Source of the DNA: Microbulbifer sp. GL-2
GTDB lineage: Bacteria > Pseudomonadota > Gammaproteobacteria > Pseudomonadales > Cellvibrionaceae
Reading direction: 5' to 3'
NCBI RefSeq assembly: GCF_007183175.1
Contig: NZ_AP019807.1
Span: forward strand, 4,026,001 to 4,090,000
DNA: 64,000 bases
Shown here: positions 36,534 to 44,887 of the stretch, one piece after another
Layout: each line of letters begins with the position of its first letter
Position numbering within the stretch: position 1 is the first letter of the stretch
The notes under the pieces: model-generated
Seen by the model: only the letters and a program-made list of their open reading frames with translations
Database searches by the model: none
What the model was told of the DNA's origin: nothing
Program-made: the position numbers and the translations under genes

Positions 36534-37644
36534 GTATCGCCAGAGCGATGGTATTCAAAAGATCGCTGCAGAAATTCACAGGATTACGACAAGCCCCTGG
36601 ACGCTGATGGAAGTCTGTGGTGGTCAGACCCATGCCATTGTCAGAAACCGGCTCGACCAACTGTTACCAAAAGAGCTGGAGTTGGTACACGGTCCCGGCT
36701 GCCCGGTTTGCGTTACCCCACTAGAAATGCTCGATCGCGCAATCGCCGTTGCCAGACTGCCCGAGGTGATTTTCTGTTCCTTCGGGGATATGTTGCGTGT
36801 GCCGGGCTCGGAGCATGACCTGCTGACTGTCAAAGCCGCCGGGGGCGATATCCGTATTGTCTACTCACCGTTGCAGGCGGTGCAAATTGCCGAGCAGAAT
36901 CCGACTAAGGAGATTGTCTTTTTTGCCGTAGGTTTTGAAACCACCGCAGCAGCCAATGCTATGGCTGCTTCCCTGGCTAAAACTAAGGCACTAGGCAATT
37001 TCTCCATGCTGGTTTCCCAATTTTTGGTAACTCCGGCAATAGAGTCTATTTGCTCGGCACCGGACTCACGGGTGCAGGGGTTCCTTGCCGCAGGCCATGT
37101 TTGCTCAATAACCGGCTATGAGCGTTATCTGCCACTCGCGGAGAAGTATCGTATTCCCATTGTCATTACCGGGTTCGAGCCACTGGATATCCTCGAGGGA
37201 ATCCTGATGTGTGTTGACCAGCTGGAGCAGGGGGCTTGCCAGGTACAGAACCAGTACCGGCGGGCGGTCGAGCGGGTTGGCAATCGACAAGCCCAGGATC
37301 TGATACAGAGTGTTTTCAGGATTTCAACACAACACTGGCGCGGTGTCGGATCGATTCCACAAAGTGGGCTTAGCTTTAACGATGAGTTTGCTAGCCTCGA
37401 CGCCACGGTAAAGTTTGATATCAATAATATAAAAACCACCGAACGGCACGACTGTATGAGCGGAGACATTATGCTCGGCCATAAGAAACCAAAAGACTGC
37501 CCGCACTTCGGCAAGGAATGCCGCCCGGAGCAGCCTTTGGGAGCACCGATGGTGTCCTCAGAGGGCGCCTGCTCTGCATATTATCGCTATAGCCAGCAGG
37601 AGAGATCTAATGAACATCCAGTGCCCGCTACCCTCAAGAACTGA
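36517..37644 (+). CDS. hypD: Hydrogenase maturation protein HypD
   Basis: This 375-residue iron-sulfur scaffold assembles Fe(CN)2CO. It has the VCGGQTHAIVRN motif (~31-42), HGPGCPVCVTP (~60-70), the GFETTA segment (~146) and a C-terminal [4Fe-4S] cysteine set (DCPHFGKECRPEQPLGAPMVSSEGACSAYYRY). ATG 36517 (MKYLDEYR) matches family starts; the frame open from 36310 upstream overlaps hypC and is not homologous. The end overlaps hypE by 35 bases. Confidence 0.95.
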   Translation: MKYLDEYRQSDGIQKIAAEIHRITTSPWTLMEVCGGQTHAIVRNRLDQLLPKELELVHGPGCPVCVTPLEMLDRAIAVARLPEVIFCSFGDMLRVPGSEHDLLTVKAAGGDIRIVYSPLQAVQIAEQNPTKEIVFFAVGFETTAAANAMAASLAKTKALGNFSMLVSQFLVTPAIESICSAPDSRVQGFLAAGHVCSITGYERYLPLAEKYRIPIVITGFEPLDILEGILMCVDQLEQGACQVQNQYRRAVERVGNRQAQDLIQSVFRISTQHWRGVGSIPQSGLSFNDEFASLDATVKFDINNIKTTERHDCMSGDIMLGHKKPKDCPHFGKECRPEQPLGAPMVSSEGACSAYYRYSQQERSNEHPVPATLKN

Positions 37645-38647
37645 ACAAACCATCAAGCTCGGCCATGGTAGTGGCGGTGAGATGACACAGCACCTACTCA
37701 CCAACCACATCCAGCCATTCTTTAATAATTCCTGGATATCCCAGGCCTACGACAGCGCAACACTCCCATGGGACTCGGATCGACTGGTCTTTACTACTGA
37801 TTCCTTTGTGATTACTCCACTGTTTTTTCCCGGTGGTAATATTGGCGAGCTTGCTGTTTACGGCACAGTAAATGACCTGGCAATGGCGGGCGCCGAGGCG
37901 AAATTCCTGAGTTGCGGACTGATTCTGGAAGAGGGCCTGCCAATGGCAACTCTCGAACAGGTACTCGCGTCAATGGCTGAAGCCGCAAGGAAAACCGGAG
38001 TCGAGCTGGTTACTGGTGATACCAAGGTGGTGGAGAGGGGGAAAGGCGATGGAATCTATATTAACACCAGCGGCGTTGGGGTCCTGCAGGGAAATCAGCC
38101 CATCAACCCCAGTCGCATTCGTAGTGGAGATTTGATTCTGCTCTCAGGGGATATCGGGCGCCACGGGATTTCTGTGATGGCCAACCGCAAAGGCCTGAAG
38201 TTTGAAAGCTCCCTGACAAGTGACTGCGCACCACTCAATGGTGCCGTGGCCAAGTTGTTGCGAGGAGGTGTCGAAATTCATTGTCTGCGAGATCTTACGC
38301 GCGGCGGTCTCGCCACAGCACTGGTGGAGTTGGCAGAAAGCTGTAACAGGGGGCTTGTCTTGGAAGAGTCCAGCATCCCGGTAAGCGAAGCAGTGCAGGG
38401 CGCCTGTGAAATCCTCGGACTTGACCCTCTCTATGTGGCCAATGAAGGGCGTTTTGTTGCTTTTATACCTGAGAAATCCTCAAGACTAGCAACTTCAATT
38501 CTTCGTAATACCGAAGTGGGTTCATCTTGTGAAATCATAGGTCATGTCGGAAGCGAGGGCCATGCACAGGTGATCCTTCGAAACGACCTGGGTTGCGACC
38601 GGCTGTTACAGCGCTTGCCGGGGGAGCAGTTGCCGAGAATTTGTTAG
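37610..38647 (+). CDS. hypE: Carbamoyl-dehydratase HypE
   Basis: This 345-residue PurM-like ATPase dehydrates the carbamoyl group on its terminal cysteine to thiocyanate. The start region has LGHGSGGEMTQHLL, and the middle TDSFVITPLFFPGGNIGELAVYGTVNDLAMAGAEAKFLS. The last four residues PRIC are the essential C-terminal motif with the reactive Cys345. This is the last gene of the operon, and no clear terminator follows before the exporter gene. Confidence 0.95.
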   Translation: MNIQCPLPSRTEQTIKLGHGSGGEMTQHLLTNHIQPFFNNSWISQAYDSATLPWDSDRLVFTTDSFVITPLFFPGGNIGELAVYGTVNDLAMAGAEAKFLSCGLILEEGLPMATLEQVLASMAEAARKTGVELVTGDTKVVERGKGDGIYINTSGVGVLQGNQPINPSRIRSGDLILLSGDIGRHGISVMANRKGLKFESSLTSDCAPLNGAVAKLLRGGVEIHCLRDLTRGGLATALVELAESCNRGLVLEESSIPVSEAVQGACEILGLDPLYVANEGRFVAFIPEKSSRLATSILRNTEVGSSCEIIGHVGSEGHAQVILRNDLGCDRLLQRLPGEQLPRIC

Positions 38648-38690
38648 GCGATAAGATCACAATTGTAAAAATACTAATTAGAAAAGCAAA

Positions 38691-39323
38691 ATGACAATCT
38701 CAGCATCTTTGGCACTATTCATTTCAATGCTGGTTTTGGCCCTGATACCGGGGCCTGGTGTACTGGCAGTAGTTTCCCGGGCCCTCACATCGGGACTCCG
38801 GCAGGGTTTGATTGCGGTTATGGGAATTGTTGCAGGTGATTATCTATTTATCTTGTTGGCACTATTTGGGCTGACCACCCTGGCTGAGGCCATGGGTAGT
38901 CTCTTTGTCATCATTAAATATGCTGGAGCAGCCTTTCTTATTTGGCTTGGAGTAAACCTAATATTCAGCCAATGTAAAGTCAGAGGCCTACAGGCCCAGG
39001 TAAAGTTGCCTGCTTTGTACTCTAGCGGCAACTTTTCAAGCTTCCTTCTAGGCTTATTGACTACCTTGGGCAATCCAAAGGCAATCCTGTTCTATGCGAG
39101 CTTTTTACCTGCATTCCTCGACCTAACCAGTGTAACCTCCCTAGATATTCTCGCTATCTTCACGATAGCAACACTATCAGTGGGTGGGGTGATGGTCTGC
39201 TATGTCTATTTTTCCATCAAGGCACACACAACTATCGGTAGGTCAAACAAGGTACCCGCATTGAAGTATGGCTCAGGAGTTTTATTGATTGGTAGCGGTA
39301 TTTTTGTGGCAGCAAGGGGCTGA
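38691..39323 (+). CDS. LysE/RhtB-family amino-acid exporter
   Basis: This 210-residue inner-membrane protein has six hydrophobic segments. It opens with the family pattern LFISMLVLALIPGPGVLAVVSRALTSGLRQGLIAVMGIVAGD (PGPG in helix 1 and the GxxxGxxxxxG loop), followed by YAGAAFLIWLGVNLI (~80-95) and the LGLLTTLGNPKAILFYASFLP segment (~125-145). The substrate is typically homoserine, threonine, leucine or a similar compound, not determinable here. It lies 43 bp after hypE and could be read from the hydrogenase promoter. Confidence 0.92.
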   Translation: MTISASLALFISMLVLALIPGPGVLAVVSRALTSGLRQGLIAVMGIVAGDYLFILLALFGLTTLAEAMGSLFVIIKYAGAAFLIWLGVNLIFSQCKVRGLQAQVKLPALYSSGNFSSFLLGLLTTLGNPKAILFYASFLPAFLDLTSVTSLDILAIFTIATLSVGGVMVCYVYFSIKAHTTIGRSNKVPALKYGSGVLLIGSGIFVAARG

Positions 39324-39346
39324 GGCTAATCTTTCAACCACTGACT

Positions 39347-39919
39347 TTACAGGGATTCCTCACAGGGAATACCAACATCAAAGCCATTCAATATTGCTGA
39401 TAGTTGATGATACCCAGCTATCAGGAAGATCAGCTCTGCAGCACCATCCTCACCAAACTCATCAACTGCCATTATCCAGGTAGCCTCGGGAAGTCGCCCA
39501 CCAGAGGCAAGTGAAGTGGCAATGCTGTAGGCAATCCCTTCTTCACGCGGCAGATCACCGGGACGTTGTCCAGCGGCAATAGTGGCAATTTTATCGGAAT
39601 CCAAGTGGACACTCTCCCCAATAGCCGTATGGGAATAGAGTTCGTATCCGGCCTTAAAGTGAGCGCCAGTAGCCAGAATAGCAACCTCCCGTACTAACGG
39701 GGGAAGCAACGATTTATCGGAAATAGCCTTGATATTTTCCCACCAGGGTTTGCCAAAAATGGGATAACAGAGAGCTGGAGCCCAGGGGCCGAGCATTGCG
39801 CCATCTTTACGCTTTTTAATGAATCCAGAAAAGTAGCCGCTCATCTCATCATTCATATCGTCATAGATAGGTTTCTGCTCTTCATTGAGATCATCTGGTG
39901 GGATAGCGGGGATACGCAT
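39347..39919 (-). CDS. Carboxymuconolactone decarboxylase/AhpD-like family protein
   Basis: This 190-residue all-helical protein has the CMD core (PLVREVAILATGAHFKAGYELYSHTAIGES, ~93-122). It lacks the CxxC of peroxidase-active AhpD (AxxHFKAGYE in its place), so a thiol peroxidase role is unlikely. Other members are decarboxylases or unknown. It is convergent with the LysE-type gene, only 23 bp apart. Confidence 0.82.
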   Translation of the reverse strand: MRIPAIPPDDLNEEQKPIYDDMNDEMSGYFSGFIKKRKDGAMLGPWAPALCYPIFGKPWWENIKAISDKSLLPPLVREVAILATGAHFKAGYELYSHTAIGESVHLDSDKIATIAAGQRPGDLPREEGIAYSIATSLASGGRLPEATWIMAVDEFGEDGAAELIFLIAGYHQLSAILNGFDVGIPCEESL

Positions 39920-40071
39920 AAATTAATTCCTTAGAAATCGGGCATGAAGATACATCGCAATAAGGTAAATTCTAGCTGCTGAAATCCAGGGATACGCAAA
40001 TCAGTGGAATTAGGCGGGTAGGCTTGATTTTATTCAAACACTGTGTGGGCTAGCAAGATCGTAATTAGAAA

Positions 40072-40095
40072 CCTGATCACCATTAGATGATCAGG
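40072..40095 (-). terminator. Hairpin downstream of the phosphodiesterase-lectin gene
   Basis: CCTGATCA (40072-40079) and TGATCAGG (40088-40095) form a perfect 8-bp stem. On the minus strand it is followed by TTTCTAATT, 17 bp after the stop codon. Confidence 0.6.
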
Positions 40096-40111
40096 CCGGG
40101 CAATCAGTTTG

Positions 40112-41464
40112 TCAGTAATCGACAGTGGTTATGATAAAGTCCCCTTCCGTTGCACCCTCATCTTCCTGGTCCGTATAGGCTACCCAGGCAACTGTTTCTC
40201 CTACGGCTGCGAGCTTATCTTTTAGCGCAAGGGCTTCCAGCATATTCCGAGGTACGTCGAAGTGCCATTGTGAGCCCAGGGACTGGCATTCACTCTCGCC
40301 ACTTGACCAAGCAGCTTTTGCCGTCGTGAGAGTCCACATACTGAGATAGTCAGTAGCACCATCATCCTTTAAGTCGTCCACATGTAATGCGCCATTCAAA
40401 CGTTTCTTGCAGGCAAATACACTGGACCGGTCACACTGGCGGTCATTAAAGCGTCCATCGCCCCTGATAACAGCACAGTCCTCACCGGTACCATGGTCAT
40501 TAGGTTCACCCTCGCCCCAGGACCACAAGCCTTTATTTTGAAACCGGCTATCCGTGGCACTGACATCATAGTGCTCAATGGTATTAATGCCGTCATCCCA
40601 GTTGTCCAGGCTATCATCGTCGCCACTTTTCCAATGTCGGTTCAGTCCTCCCCAACCATCAAATACCACATCGAATGACTCATGGTTATTATCAGTATTG
40701 CTGTCATTTTTTGTCCAAAAAAATACGAATCTTTTTTTGCCATTCAGACCATCATGCTGACGGATTGTTTTTCGTGATAACTCACGGGTCGGAAGTGAAG
40801 TTCGCTTGTGACTTGCAACCTCAAGACCATTGGGAAAGTCCTCTTTATAATCCTCTGGGGTATAAATGTAATCCAAACCTATTTGACTAATAAGATGAGC
40901 TTTAAAAGTGGCTTGCGCCCCAGAGGATACTGCATTTTCGATATGTACTATTACCGTTCGATCGGTGCCGTGTTGATCCTGCTTGTAAGCCCAATCTTTC
41001 AGGTCCCCTAATACTGTTGCAATAGGTATACGCTGTGGATCAAACCAGAAATTACAGTAAAAGGACCCGTGACAAAAAACCTGTTCGCCGCTGAATTGAT
41101 GCAAATCCAACTCTATAATCTCAGCACCAACATCAATCTGATCTTTTACCCTAAGAGATTGCTCTGCTCCCACCCAGATTGCACCATAAGCGTCAGAGTT
41201 ATAACTATTATGTGTTGCCAATACCTGGGTATAACGGATAGGCGTTGAGTAAGTAAGACGACGTTGGAGTTCCAGGGCATACTTTGCATGATCATCAGTA
41301 CGTTGTTCAGTATCATAATCATAATAGAGGTTGAACTGGACCAGCATTGAATATGGATCAGTCTCTGCTACGAGTGTCGAGCTAATCAAAGTAAAACCGG
41401 TAAGTAGCGCTGAGCAGAGCTTTTTCAAACACTGACACAACCTGCTTATTTGGATATTTATCAT
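40112..41464 (-). CDS. Secreted PLC-like phosphodiesterase with C-type-lectin segments
   Basis: This 450-residue exported protein has a signal peptide with an extended N-region (to about residue 33, STLVAE). Residues ~75-275 look like the PLC-like TIM barrel: ATHNSYN (His85, a catalytic-type His), IIELDLHQF (~117-124) with acidic metal ligands, and a second His in VIVHIENA (~174). Residues ~313-355 carry the second half of a C-type lectin domain (WSWGEGEPN, EDCAVIR, FNDRQC, VFACKK). Residues ~377-443 carry what looks like a first half (WSSGESECQSLG...VPRN...WVAYTDQEDEGATEGDF). Usually the order is reversed. It might cleave phospholipids or GPI-type linkages at a glycan surface (inference). 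Confidence 0.75.
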   Translation of the reverse strand: MINIQISRLCQCLKKLCSALLTGFTLISSTLVAETDPYSMLVQFNLYYDYDTEQRTDDHAKYALELQRRLTYSTPIRYTQVLATHNSYNSDAYGAIWVGAEQSLRVKDQIDVGAEIIELDLHQFSGEQVFCHGSFYCNFWFDPQRIPIATVLGDLKDWAYKQDQHGTDRTVIVHIENAVSSGAQATFKAHLISQIGLDYIYTPEDYKEDFPNGLEVASHKRTSLPTRELSRKTIRQHDGLNGKKRFVFFWTKNDSNTDNNHESFDVVFDGWGGLNRHWKSGDDDSLDNWDDGINTIEHYDVSATDSRFQNKGLWSWGEGEPNDHGTGEDCAVIRGDGRFNDRQCDRSSVFACKKRLNGALHVDDLKDDGATDYLSMWTLTTAKAAWSSGESECQSLGSQWHFDVPRNMLEALALKDKLAAVGETVAWVAYTDQEDEGATEGDFIITTVDY

Positions 41465-41997
41465 TATTATTCCTGATAACTTTTAGTGATTATAAGTTGC
41501 TACAGCAATTGTTGATGCGATCTCTTATATGACTAATGGAAACCTCATGTTTTCACGACTGCAAATCCATACTGAAAGATTCGAAGAACAACTGCGTTCA
41601 CAGACAGTTACTTACAGTCGGTATGATATCTAAAGTGGATTGCAAAGCGTTAAATTAAATAGAACTGTTTTATGTTTTTTCTGAGAAGCATTTCGCAAAA
41701 CCAATAACTAAAATGGTAACGAAAAAGTGATCGAAACAGAATTAAGTCGAAAGGCAAGAATTAGCTTGAGCTGGAAACTATCAATATGGCTACTAAATGG
41801 AGGATGAAGTTAAGTACATGTTTATCTTAATAGATACCAAAAAAATCCCCTAAATTTAATAAGATTTATAAAAAAGCCTTCTCATGTCCATATCCAGCAA
41901 GGATCACTTTTGCTGTTCAGCCTTTGGCACTCAATGTACAAATTGAAATTGAGTGACTGGCCGTAAAATAGTTTTCAAGCAAGGTAATATGAGAATG
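41465..41997. other. 533-bp AT-rich intergenic region
   Basis: This lies between two minus-strand genes and must hold the phosphodiesterase gene promoter at its left end. No gene is seen, and the sequence is notably AT-rich. Confidence 0.4.
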
Positions 41998-42909
41998 TCA
42001 TGAGCCGAATTTAGGTTCTGGGAGCCCACGGACACCAAGGCCATGGATGGCAAAAATACTGCCAGGTTGAGGATGGCGGGCCAGCTCCTCACTCGTAACG
42101 AATGATTGCTGAGAAGTGACATAAAGTGTTTCATAATTAGCGCCACCAAATGTGACACATGTAGGGCTTCGGATGGGCAGATCAATCTCTCGGTCCAAGC
42201 GTCCCTTAGGATCAACTCGCAGGATCTTACCCCCCAAATTTAGAGCAAACCAGTAGTAACCCTCAGCATCGACAGTGGCGCCATCAACAATCGCGGGCTT
42301 TCGATCTTTCACGGAGAAGAAAGGTTGGCAATTGCTAATCTGCCCCTCATCAATATCCAGGTCAAAGACGTAAATCACTCCGGCAAAGGTGTCTCCGAAA
42401 TACATCCGAGTATCTTGAGGGTCAAAAGCAATCCCATTGGAGCATACGAAGGAGAAGTCTTTTGCAACTTTGCGAAAGGTGAAATCGGGTTCCAAACAGT
42501 AAATATGCGACGTTTTATCCTTCAATTGTGTATCCATACTGCCGCACCAGAAACGTCCACGGCGATCGATTTTCCCATCATTGAGACGGTTAAAGGGCTT
42601 GTCTGGCTCTGGATTGACTATTTTTTCAAATAAACCCGTATCCAAATCTATGGTGCAGAACCCTGAGTTGGCGCCGGCAACCATTCCGCCTCCCGGGCGG
42701 AAACCAAAGGAGCCAACTTGCTCAGGCATTTCCCAAGTTTTACGCTCACCCGTGGTAACATTCAGTCGTCTAATTGATGGTCTTCGAGGGCCAGCCAAGT
42801 CTATTGAGGGCCCTACATGATCAGCCCAGTAAACAGATGTTTCCTCTGCTACCCAAATAGGCGTTTCACCCAAGCCATCATTACATTCCCATAGGCATTC
42901 AATTTCCAA
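41998..42909 (-). CDS. SMP-30/gluconolactonase/LRE-family protein
   Basis: This 303-residue six-bladed propeller metal-dependent lactonase is of the regucalcin type. The metal-binding Glu is in GLGETPIWV (~15), Asn in PFNRLNDGKIDRRGRFWCGSMD (~105-125), and Asp in IVDGATVDAEGYYWFALNLGGKILRVDPKGR. Members hydrolyse sugar lactones such as gluconolactone or xylonolactone. It is downstream of the pyroglutamyl peptidase gene with a 23-bp gap, so the two are probably co-transcribed, although the pairing makes no obvious pathway. Confidence 0.9.
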   Translation of the reverse strand: MEIECLWECNDGLGETPIWVAEETSVYWADHVGPSIDLAGPRRPSIRRLNVTTGERKTWEMPEQVGSFGFRPGGGMVAGANSGFCTIDLDTGLFEKIVNPEPDKPFNRLNDGKIDRRGRFWCGSMDTQLKDKTSHIYCLEPDFTFRKVAKDFSFVCSNGIAFDPQDTRMYFGDTFAGVIYVFDLDIDEGQISNCQPFFSVKDRKPAIVDGATVDAEGYYWFALNLGGKILRVDPKGRLDREIDLPIRSPTCVTFGGANYETLYVTSQQSFVTSEELARHPQPGSIFAIHGLGVRGLPEPKFGS

Positions 42910-42932
42910 CGTTCTATGTCCTTTCTAATGAG

Positions 42933-43601
42933 TTATATCTGAAGTCTAGATGGGATAGGAATATCAATATCAACAGAGTGTAGCAAGGCGGCCTCTATGC
43001 CAGCATGAACACCAAGTGCCGCGGTCTCCCTGGACATACTGGGCGTGCCAAGATTTTCTGGCAATGCTGCGACTTGAGGCAATTGTGGCAGGTGTATCCA
43101 GCCTGCTCGTATGTTCAGTTGATTGGTGGCAATGTAGTGCAGTACGCCATACATTAAATGGTTACAGCAGAAAGTGGCGGCCGTATCAGAAATATCTGAG
43201 GGCACACCTGCATCGCGCATGGCACTGACCATTGCTCTGAGTGGAAGATTGCTACGATACGCTACAGGGCCATTGGGCACAGTGGGCTCGCCTTGCATCT
43301 GCACTCCGCGATTGTCTTTCAAAGCGTAACGACTGGAATCATTAAAATTCTGAGCTATTCGCTCCACAGTTAGCATCGATCTTCCACCATATTCACCCAT
43401 CATCACAACTATCTGTGGGCGAATTTCCTCTATAGCGGCAGTTACAACATCAATACTTTCAAAAAAGTTACTTGGAACCAGGACCCCAATAATTTCTGAG
43501 TTTCCAATACGTGTTCCATCCAAAACACGCATCACCAGTTCTGCAGGATTTACAGGAGTATGCCCGAATGGTTCAAAGCCGGTGACTAAAACCTTATCCA
43601 T
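42933..43601 (-). CDS. pcp: Pyroglutamyl-peptidase I (C15 cysteine peptidase)
   Basis: This 222-residue cytosolic enzyme removes N-terminal pyroglutamate from peptides. The N-terminus VLVTGFEPFGHTPVNPAE is diagnostic. The catalytic triad is visible: Glu80 in SMLTVERIA, Cys146 in TFCCNHLMYG, and His170 in AGWIHLP. The usual GxxGGR before the Glu reads GEYGGR. It is first of a two-gene unit with the SMP-30 lactonase. Confidence 0.92.
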   Translation of the reverse strand: MDKVLVTGFEPFGHTPVNPAELVMRVLDGTRIGNSEIIGVLVPSNFFESIDVVTAAIEEIRPQIVVMMGEYGGRSMLTVERIAQNFNDSSRYALKDNRGVQMQGEPTVPNGPVAYRSNLPLRAMVSAMRDAGVPSDISDTAATFCCNHLMYGVLHYIATNQLNIRAGWIHLPQLPQVAALPENLGTPSMSRETAALGVHAGIEAALLHSVDIDIPIPSRLQI

Positions 43602-43916
43602 TTATAGAGCTCTTTGATTGGCTTGAGGTTGCACTTACTAAAGAATAGAAACATTTGTGGAAGTAGGCTTGCGATAGTGTGCCTTCACGGGTAAATCTTG
43701 GCTGCAGACAAAGAATTTAGCGAGTAGGGATTGCCGCCTTTAATCACAAATAAAGGAGGAGGCAACTTTAGCTCCTTGCTCATATCAAGCCACAAATTCT
43801 CACTCAGCTATATATTTTAAAGCATTCAAGAACTTTTGGATCTCTGTCAAGTCATACCTGGAAACCAAGCGATCAATAATTACTTTTTGATAAAAGGACT
43901 CTGACCATCTCTTCTG
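43602..43916. other. 315-bp divergent promoter region
   Basis: This lies between the pyroglutamyl peptidase and TonB-like genes. No gene is visible. AAAGGAGGAGGCAAC near 43753 looks like a ribosome-binding site, but no long frame follows it. Confidence 0.35.
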
Positions 43917-44642
43917 ATGATTTGGTCTATGCAGTTGATGGATTTCAAGACAACAGTTCCTTTGCGTACCAACAGCGATATCACGAATGTTTGGCGCCTG
44001 GTAATCTCAACGGTTATTGCACTTGGCATACATGCAGCATTGGTTGCCATTCCATTTACGCCGACTCCAGATACGACAACAGATTTTCCTTCACCACTCG
44101 AAATAATACTGCTGAGCAGTAAGAATACTGAAGCCTCACTCGCGCCAAACACTGGCCCGGCAAATCCACAGGAGATTGAGTTAGAGAAACCTCAAGCCTC
44201 TTCCCATCCCGATAAACAGGGTCGGGGTAAATCAACCTCAATACCTGAGGTTCCTCGGACTGAGATAGAAGCCCAGACTCAAGAGGGGGAAAGCATGCCA
44301 TTTCCCAAACCAAGGACACGCTCGTTGTTGGGGTCTGAGAACATGGATAATGTGTCGCCTGATTCAGGTGCCAAACGCCAAGCCACAGTTTTTGATCCCG
44401 TTTTAGAAAAGAAGCTGGTCAGGGAGCGCAGTAAAGTCGGGAGGTTCCAACCCACGGAGGCTAATTATAGAACTGCTACCAGTACCTTTGTTCAAGTTGG
44501 GGATCGCTGTTTTGATGTTAAAGACTCACCACCTGGCAATACTGATAGCGACCTGAATCCATGGTTCCGAGCTAAATGTCCCAGTAATTCCAGGTCCCGA
44601 GCAGATATCGATAGGCTGGCAGATAAATATGGAATTCCCTAA
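43917..44642 (+). CDS. TonB-like single-anchor periplasmic protein of unknown function
   Basis: This 241-residue protein has a short cytosolic part, one transmembrane helix (VWRLVISTVIALGIHAALVAI, ~25-45) containing the His seen in the TonB/TolA N-terminal anchor, and then a long Pro/Glu/Ser-rich spacer (~50-160). The C-terminal ~80 residues have two Cys (DRCFDVKD and FRAKCPS) that could form a disulfide, and do not look like the TonB energy-transducing domain. The start is uncertain: ATG 43917, 43929 and 43938 are all in frame. No exbB, exbD or receptor gene is adjacent. Confidence 0.65.
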   Translation: MIWSMQLMDFKTTVPLRTNSDITNVWRLVISTVIALGIHAALVAIPFTPTPDTTTDFPSPLEIILLSSKNTEASLAPNTGPANPQEIELEKPQASSHPDKQGRGKSTSIPEVPRTEIEAQTQEGESMPFPKPRTRSLLGSENMDNVSPDSGAKRQATVFDPVLEKKLVRERSKVGRFQPTEANYRTATSTFVQVGDRCFDVKDSPPGNTDSDLNPWFRAKCPSNSRSRADIDRLADKYGIP

Positions 44643-44887
44643 ACCTGATCTCCAGCATAAGCTGTACAGAGGCTTGAGCTGCTTCTGTCGCCGATTGTAC
44701 CGCAGGGTGAATTTTCATTTTCCCTTGTAATGTAGCTTTGCAGAGGCCGCAGAATAATAGGGTGAGGCTCAGTTACCTACACACTTTCTACTACCCGTCA
44801 GTCGCACCACCTACCGATTTTCGCGATGTTGCTATCCTCAGCCGGAGATAAAAATATGGATTCCAGCAAAGGCAACCCGGATTCTAG

